Below, piece by piece: positions 1 to 9,000 of a stretch of DNA of 10,753 nt. The translations under genes were made by a program, and so were the position numbers. Source of the DNA: Cephalothrix spiralis (taxonomy: Eukaryota > Nemertea > Palaeonemertea > Archinemertea > Cephalotrichidae); assembly GCA_032353305.1 (NCBI GenBank), contig JAUCNG010394144.1, forward strand, positions 1 through 10,753. The letters run 5' to 3'. The notes beneath the pieces were generated by a model. It searched no databases, was not told the origin of the DNA, and worked only from the letters and a program-made list of their open reading frames with translations. Positions within the stretch are counted from its first letter, which is position 1. The number at the start of each line of letters is the position of its first letter.

Positions 1-66
1 CCACACCATAATAATCCTGAGTTTGGATTATTTTCTAAACTTAGTGTCAGGTCCATATTTCGTTCG
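1..66 (-). CDS. TRAPPC13: TRAPPC13 exon 10, incomplete at window edge (residues 326-347)
   Basis: The acceptor is TTTTACAG at 67-74. The exon completes the Ser codon of exon 9 and reads [20 protein letters not shown], then C and two more bases. (S)ER(T/N)MDL matches the vertebrate sequence after TNC, so this is the next exon and not a chance frame. It runs off the left edge, and the rest of the gene and its stop codon are not in the window. Confidence 0.9.
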
Positions 67-3000
67 CTGTAAAAGATGAAATGAACAGTCAATAGAGAGA
101 ATCGACAAAAGATCACTGCATTTTCAAGCGACAATGCTGAATAGGTAGCTTCTTTTGAAAAAACGTATTTGCAAAAATACGAGAGTTTTTAGAACCATAT
201 GATATTTGGACAGTCAGTATTTCAGTGTCCGACAGTATCTCAGTATAGGCTGGATGATAATATAACACTTATTTACATTAATCCGGATTTATTTTTTTGA
301 TTCGCGCATGTGCAATGCGAAAACTGAAATACGCATGCGCAGATCTCAAAAATTAGTTTTTTTAAATAGTTCTGAAAACTGGAGACAACCGTTACGTTTT
401 TAGAAATATACATGTAGGTCTCAGTGCTAGGTTAAGGTGATTCGATGAAATACGGTTAAGGCAATGGTGTGCCATAGACTTACCTGCAATTTGTTACTTT
501 GTAGGTAACACTAAATGGTTTTTCAAGGGCTACGGCATCCGGCATATATTCAATTATCAGGCGTATATCTCCATAACCGGGTGCCTAGAAGAATAAGAAT
601 TTTTAATAACAAGTAAAAAATTAATATTGATTTCCATATTATGAATACTTTTACATGATTCTTTACGATTAGAACAGAATCGAAGAGTCATTGATTTAAA
701 TAATGAAGAATCATCTAAGCGTACTCTAAAATTCGTAGATACACCCATGGAATAGTTATTTTTAAACAGTCACTAGACCAATAATAAAATAACTGAAAAA
801 ATAAGTGGCGGTGCTCTAAATATGGTAATTGTTTTCACTCCAGTGAAACTAATTTCTACTCGTACTCGTGAATCACTCGTATTGGTTAATATACTGTCTT
901 TCTGCATACGTCACAGTAAATCCACACCCTAGGCTATTCCTGATTCTAACTTATTCGTACATTGTATTTTTTAATCTTTATGATCCTTGATTTAAATTTT
1001 AATTATTTCAATATATGTAGTATCAGTCCTCATATAGTCGTTTTGAGCATTCAAATTTTTACAGAACCATATAATGATAATTTGGACCCATTTACAACAT
1101 TTTAAACTATTTTATGAGAATTCGAATGATTTTAGGAGTAAAAGGCTGGAAAAGGGCAATATTTTAGGATATATTAAAATTTTTGAGAACTATGAGGCTT
1201 GAAATATATAGTTTTATTTATATCTTTAAAATAATTTAATATTAAAGCTGAATACTAATCGATATATGGAAATTTAAAAATACAAAAATTCTTTTTTAGA
1301 AGAAGGGGGAGTATTGTAACTATGACGGGTGCGGACAGGCCTATATCGACTTACATTTTCTAGAGAATGAAAAGTCCATTCAATAGGCTGAAACAATACG
1401 TCTTTATTAATGAAATTATTAATTGTTTTTTCATACACTATTAAAAATGAATAAACCGTCGTGCAAAGCCTTTAAAAATACAACTATTTTTCCTCAACTT
1501 TTAACAGTTTAACAACATTTTCGCGGTGATACGTCGTGTATAAAATCAAATTATTTTAGTCACAAAAATAATCAAAGTCTTATCTGGGGTTATCTATATA
1601 GTGACATATAAAATTCTGATGATACAAAATGACCAGTGAAAATAACTTACAACTCTTTGTAGTGGACTTGTTTGTAGTCTTCCTTTTTCTGCCATACTTG
1701 TTTTCCAAACAATATCTAATTTTCCAATGTCAAAGATTCCTTTAATTAATTTGCTTTCTCCATAAAGTTCAGGTTTTGGAGTAAGACAATATAAATACTG
1801 ACGGCGATCCATTGGGTTTAAAACATTCACTCTTCCAAATATTGACTCGGCTTTCCTGTAAAATAAATAACATCATAAATTAATTATTTTTAAATTAGGT
1901 GTACATTTTATGTTTAACGGAATTATTGTTTTTAAAAATGAATGGACTTTATCGCTGCTAGTAATCACAAGAGAGAACATGATCTTCCATTAAAATTAAA
2001 AAAATTGGTGCAAATCTGTTTTACAACAACTCAGCTGCATCAATTTCCCCAAAGGACTAAAAAAATCAATTTCCCAAGTAGGAGGTAAATCCCATGTCCT
2101 GTCTCGGGGAAAACAAAGTTTATGAATTTTTCAATGACTTCTTTCAATTGTTTCTTCAATTTACTATTCACAAAAAAGTTTATTAAAAATTGGAATGCAC
2201 TGAAAATATTCCAGATTAATTTTAGAGTGATTGAAAATTGCATTCTCTCGATTTGGTTAAGGCTTTAGGATGGGGAAAATTGAGACCAGAGGTTTTCGGG
2301 AGAATCATCGTACCCCCCTCAGTTATGAACCGATCTGCACCAAACTTGTTTTATTCAGAAGGGTAGACCATCCTCTCAAATGCGTACTTTTTGCAATTAT
2401 CAAAATATTCATAATTGAGTCACGGCATCTCGTCTTCTCGCTGTTAAACCTTATATTGGGACACGCTGTACATCGTAAATAATGCATCGGCCTAAAGCCT
2501 ACCGCACACTTGTCCGTTAGAACGCAGGAACGTTAGAACGCAGCAAAAATCAAACATGTAATCCTAACCAACAGTAATTCGCATAATCGCTCGAACGCTA
2601 GAACGCAAGCAAAATCAAAAATGTTCGAGCGATTATGCCCCCGCACACCAGGAATTTTGAAGCGCTGCGGCGTTCTAATGTTCTTGCGATTATTCGAATT
2701 ATAGACGGTTAGGATTACATGTTTGATTTTTGCTGCGTTCTAACGTTCCTGCATTCTAACGGACTAGTGTGAGGTAGGCTTAAATGATCGAAGCATATCC
2801 CTAATTTTCCAGAGAGTAATTCTAATCTAGTTAAGCGCATGCGCAAATCAAAATGTTTCCTTTAGTAAGATCCTATTAAAATCACTTTTTCTTTTTCCTC
2901 GGGTAAAATCTGAAGTTGGCTTCGTTAGAGGCTATTCGAGGCAATTTGTCATTAGAGCCATATTTTAGAGATGCTAATTAGTCTCTTACCCGTCAGGTCC

Positions 3001-6000
3001 TTCCGGCTGTGAGTTCATTTCTGTTGCAGTGTACTCGGGTGCAGAATCCATGGTAACGCGTTCAAGGAAGATAGGATTCGGAGTAAGATTCTGAATTTGT
3101 GCCTCCAAAAAAACATCCTCAGACTGGAAGACAAAAAAATACATAAAATCTAATGCTTCTAAAAATATTGTCAAAAACTAGAGTCATATATAGGTTATCA
3201 ATATTAATGATGTTCGAATTCCTACCTCTTTTAAATCTGTATCAAAGGTTTATGGAACTTTTTGTGTTCAACCTATAGGCCCCAGTTTGCGCGCCCCCCG
3301 CAAAAATCTAGGAAGTGCGGGCCTAAACCCCATCAACTTGTATATTTTCGGAAAGCTTGTGGAAATTCTAGGTACAAGTTTATATTTTGGAAAGGGTCGG
3401 GCCCGCTTTTGAGCCTTGAATTGGTCAAACCCAATCAAAAATGGTATCTTATCATGGTATTTGATCATGCAGATCAGAAAATATTGTGTCCGACCCTTTT
3501 TGGGAACCTTAAATTAAAAAATTGTAAATTTGGCTCCTGAGATCTCCTGAGGCCCTTAAGTTAGTTCGAGCTTTTCGAAAATATAAACTTGAACCTAGAA
3601 TCTCGACAAGCTTACCAAAAATGTAAGGATTGATGGGGTTTAGGCCAGCACTTCCGCGATTTTCACGGGGGGGGGGGGCGAAAACGGGGGTCTGAAGGTT
3701 TCACACCAACAGTTCCATAAACCTGTGTATGTCAATTAGATCCCGAGATTAGCAGATAAAGATTACGATTTAGATTTTTGACAGATTTTGTCAGCCATCT
3801 TCGAATTTTTATCTTTTATAGAATAATAGAAAGTGAGCGAGAGTGTGAATTTAATTTAATTAAACTTTATCATTATTATTAAACGACGATTAGAATCACA
3901 CGTGAATACACGAGAGTGTTTCCACTCGTGATTTACAATACATGTAGGCTACATGTACATCGAGACACATTTCTTAACATAGAAAAACATTCATTATATA
4001 ATTTAAATATTACTGCGTTTAATTCGAGATCGATTTAGATATACAGATATTTTATTAAAAAATTTCAATTACAATAATTTTGGTTCAAATAGTCTCAAAA
4101 CCCAGTTTTTATAATGTTATAGTGTTGGTCTCAAATTTTTCAACTTAGGTTTAGTTAGTCTTAACATAAAGACATTTTTAGAGTAAAAAAGACTTATATA
4201 GGAATCTGGAATTATTATTTTCAAAAGACAATTTGAAAGCTAAAAAGGAACATTGACAATGAGAAAAATGCACATTTATTAACCGTAACCACACCTCAGT
4301 TTTCCATGCGCACTGGATATCAAAATAAACAAAAAATCATCACTAGCAGGAGAAATCACAGATTGTTCAATAGGGGCAAAAAACATTAGGTTGGACATTT
4401 TCCGAAGTGCCTGCATAGCATTGGGGTACATATTTGATACATCAAACCATTCATTTTTGTTTAACGAGAAGTTGATAGTCCATCCAAAATAAAAGGTATT
4501 CTCTCGATAGATTACATATTTTTCAGGAATTAAAACTCGGAAGATCGTAACACAAACCGGGAGGGGAGGGTGATACAAAAAACCCTTCCACTAGACATGT
4601 TCTTCATGAAGCCACATATATAAAATATTTAAAATTCAATTTCAAAACACCAGACAATAAATAGCATGCAATAATAGCAGGGGTAAGCAAACGATTTTTA
4701 CTGCTCTTTTTTCATCGATTGCTCTTAATTTTTTCATCCTCTTTCTTAACCGAATTTAATAAATTCGAGCTTATTGGCAGCCAAATGATATCCTCAGCAA
4801 AAAACGATTAAAAATCCATTGACTATATCTATTCCAAATCTTTAATTTCTTAGACCACTAAAAAAGCAAAAAACGTGACCTCATCGGAAATCTATCATTG
4901 GAACATTTCGGACCCCGTCGGGATGCATAATATATGATCGGAGTCATTTTATCGATTCCGATCACGCCGATGTATTCCGAAGAAGATACATCGGGAACCG
5001 AAATGTTCCGAAGATAAATTTCCGATCAAATCTCAATCTCTAACGTAAATATCGGTCACTGTTTTGCTGACCTAGCAAATTGAGGATTTGGAATAGAAAT
5101 AGTCAATGGATTTTAATTGCGTTATTTGTCACGTGTCAATGAGATCATTTGGCGAACAATAAGCTAAAGTGTATGAAATTCGGTTAAAGAGAAGTGACGG
5201 TAAAATTAGAAGAAATCAAGGAAAGAAGCGGTTAAAAACTATTCAAACCCCTTTTATCAACCCCTGATCATAGTAACACCGATTTGAAAATATGCCTATC
5301 AAGAAAAATCGCTCCACCACCGGCCACCCAAACAATTTAACTAAAACTTACAATATTATCCTATAACGACATGCAGGTTTAAATTGGATTATACATATTC
5401 TAATTACAACACTATTTACAAACAAAATTCAAATTAATTATCAAAATGCAACAAAATACAATTTCTGGAATTGATATGATAGGCTCATAGATGCAAAACA
5501 AGCCTCTATAATATGTAAAATTTTCCAATAATTGAACTTTCTCCCAATATACGGTAAAAGATCTTATAAAAAGCGCCGAATGCGTGGAGCCAAATATAAA
5601 TGCTGGCATATTTTTGGCCATTTATGCAATGCTAAACTAGATCGTCTTAATCTTCCAATGTTTACTTTATGCATGCACTAAATAAATCAATTGGAGGCCT
5701 AGGCTTCTAGAAAATAACTCCTAAATATGTCTTCTAATCGTATCTAAGTATATATCACAACGTAAAGCATTACTCTAGATCTAGCTATGTTAATATCAAA
5801 CTACATTTACATGATATTTAGGTTTACACTTTTTATGGAATAAAAAATCTTACCTCAGAGTTGAAGAATCTTGGTTTCAAGTCAAGTGGTTTTAGAACCT
5901 ATAAGTAATCAAAATATTGAATTGAAACATTGTAATTTATGTCAAACAATATTTATTATGTTTTTGAATGTTGCTTTTCTATGCATGCACAGTTCATAGG

Positions 6001-9000
6001 ATATTATCAATCCGTGAGTAATATACATTTATCTATTCTAGAACTAACTGTTTTCAATATAGCGGGCAAAAATGAACCAATCTGTTCCAGCTATTAGTAG
6101 TCCTGAAATATTATATTTAGGCAGGCGAAAACAGTTGGCTTTAGAAAATATATTATTTCGCAGAATTATTCAGTGTATTTCTGAAACAGAATTAATACGG
6201 AATACAAGTTTGTAAAATTGTTTTTTTCTTAAGAGTTTTTACATGCAATGCTAAAAGAAATGGATTATAATACGTTTTTAATTATTTATTATACCAGAGA
6301 GATTAATTTAATATGATTTTTGGGGAATTTTAATGACCATTTCGCATTTCGTCATTTCGCTTTTCGAATTTTCGAATCAAAACTCTTACTTGAAACTTGA
6401 AAAACTTCCTGAAATACATTTTTTCTCCACCTAAAGTAGTGTAGCTTACAGCACAAACCAGACTGAAATTCAAAAAGACAAGAATTAATTTAATGCATTT
6501 TTTTAGCAGTGAACCTGTTTTTTATTGCTTCAAAAACATGTTTTTCATCATTAAGAAAAGAGTCTTCGACCATAAAAAAAGATAAAGAATGAGAAATGGC
6601 ATTTTAAATCACCTCCATGTATGAATATCAAAATGAGTCGCATTTCCGACTTTTTAAAGATACAATGTATTAGCAAAAATTGCAACAAAGTAAAAAATAC
6701 CAATATGTAGATACACATTTTATAAGGCCTATCATAAACTTATTTACGCTAAAGGTTGAGCAATTACTAAAATAATGTTTTGTGGCACAACGTGCTACCT
6801 CAAATATAAGGACATCGTACTGCATCGTATGCATTTTTATACAATTTCTATTGAGATTCCTTTATTCTTAGTAAATATTTTAAGGGGAGGAATATAATTT
6901 TTGCCTCATTAAAAAGGCTATGAATTCTAGTTCATGAAAAATTTGATTAAAGCGATTTCGTTAACTTAAAAAGGCCTAATGCCACAGGCCCACGATACTT
7001 TCTACTTACATGTGGGTACCAAGTTCCTTGACTTCGTGGTGAATAACTTCATCAATACTACTATTGGGATGGAGATCAGGTATTGTGTCATTATTTGTAC
7101 ATAATGATATACGCTGAAGACTAGTTTGGAGATCAGCCTGGAATACAATATTATAGAGAATCGTTAATATCTATAACAAGGCAAGGGTAACAAGGTAAAC
7201 GTCCTAATACATGTCAATGTCATTTTCCATCTATGTTCCTTTGAGATGCGGAATTTTTTATTCAAGTTTTTTCAGTATTCCGTTTATCTGTACTTAGTAC
7301 AGCTTATTACAATGATCTACAATGATACTTGTTCGAAGGTGGGGGGTTATTCCAAAAAAACCATTTGTACTTTAGTACACTAAATTTTTAGGTAAAAGAA
7401 ATACAATATTTTATTACAGGTGGTAAATACTGCAAGGAAACTCGGATAGGGCTATGGTGTCAACTTACTCCTTAATGAAAACATATATTTCTTACAACTT
7501 GAAGATATTTAATAGGATGATATAGCAGCGCATAGTAGGATAAGATACAGGATTCAAAACTAAAATTGTGATTTTCTATAAAAGTGTGCTTGACTTGAAC
7601 CACAGAGGAGATATAATATATTTCATACATCGAGCGCCAAAGGCGCAAGCGTAAACTTTCGGTAGCAGTATGACATGGATATATAGGAGGAGTCGACACC
7701 ATGCTAACTATTCAAACATATATTTTAGCATAGGAGTAGGCTCAGGGAATTTAGCTAACTACTACTTTGTTCCCCAAAAACTTTTAGGAACAGCACGGTT
7801 TGGAAATCGCTTATTCAAATAATTCAATTTAATTAGAACCTACCTTAACTTGGACATCTTTGCACACTTGAATACTATCATTATGTACACTGATGTAACT
7901 TGAGAACGTTTCACCCAAAAAGATGTTCCTACAAAAATAAATTAAATGTATGAAGTTGGATACAGCATCTCATTTTCATATCTAATGACTTGTAACATTA
8001 TATAAACAAGCAAATCACGTTAAGTGCAGATCTTAATCCCATCCCCATAATAAAGGGCCGCCGAGCCCCGGTTACCCCTCCCCGTCTCGGCGGCACTGCC
8101 TATAAATTGTCTGAAAGCTTTGAACACAAGGCGTTCTGGAAGATCGAAAAAGATCTGTGGACGAAAACAAACTTCACTACTGGTGCTTTTGTGCTTCAAT
8201 GGCCAGGCTTTACACAGATTGGGGCATGTGCGGCTGCGTAAATATCACTACTAAAATACCAGTTAACAACAAACTCGGCCCGATTTTTTCCAAGATGGCG
8301 ACCATACATTACGCGGTTTTGAAAACACTGGTTCAATTTAATATTTTTTTAAAAACAATTGTCACATACAGTTTAAATCATTTACATGAAATATTAAAAT
8401 TAAAATTAAAATAAGGCCTGATACGTGGAACACTGGTTCAAAACAATTCAGTAATAATCGGAATGGCATTTCTTTTCAGATGAAAGGTCAGGACTTGAAT
8501 TGCATCACAGAGCTACAACATTCTAAAATTCTCAATTATTTAGAACTAACTGAGGACATTCTCCGGAAGTGGCTCATTTCCGAAACTGGACCACGGACTT
8601 TAGACTAGTCTGAATATCAGTCTACAAAATTCTAAAGCATACTAAAAATATTTAGTAAAGAAAGTCTTACCCAAAATTTTGTGGTAAAGTTAACAGCTCA
8701 CCAGCACCAAGGAATGGTGCATCTTGGATCCCAGCTAAATCTTGTGAAAGAATCTGGTTCAAGGCATCATATGGCAGATCTTTCGAATCAGCAAGGATGG
8801 CATGATGTGGCATCAGTGATGGCTTCGTGAGCCGCATCACTAAAAAAGATAAAAACAGTATTTAAATAAAAGGAACATTTACGAATAAAAGAATGAAATA
8901 GGGAGATATATAAGAGGTAATAATACTTATTCGTATTTCTTTAGATAAATAATGAAGTTTTAGAAATGAATGCCCATGACTGAAAGTACCAATACGGATC

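Noticed and set aside
2040-2243. Minus-strand open frame of 67 codons rich in Phe, Leu, Lys
   Set aside because: Composition is that of translated AT-rich DNA; no recognisable domain, and it is intronic.
2835-2844. GCGCATGCGC palindrome as an NRF1 promoter site
   Set aside because: It is deep in intron 7, far from the start codon, with no other promoter signals. Similar strings in intron 9 suggest it is common background or repeat-derived.
3262-3540. Overlapping open frames on both strands (92 and 66 codons)
   Set aside because: Both are inside the foldback element, where inverted arms create mirror-image frames. No transposase motif is visible.
4279-4578. Minus-strand open frame of 99 codons in intron 6
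   Set aside because: It is the longest unassigned frame, but it lies inside an intron of the same-strand gene, shows no family motif, and has no ribosomal or splice context to support it. Chance frames of this length are expected in 10 kb.
8058-8093. tRNA gene or terminator-like hairpin
   Set aside because: Only one stem is present, with no cloverleaf, no A and B box sequences, and the genome is eukaryotic, so a bacterial-type terminator is not expected.
8157-8414. Plus-strand open frame of 85 codons with several Cys residues
   Set aside because: The end is low-complexity Leu/Lys from AT-rich sequence, and the Cys spacing does not form a known zinc-binding pattern. It lies in a probable repeat.
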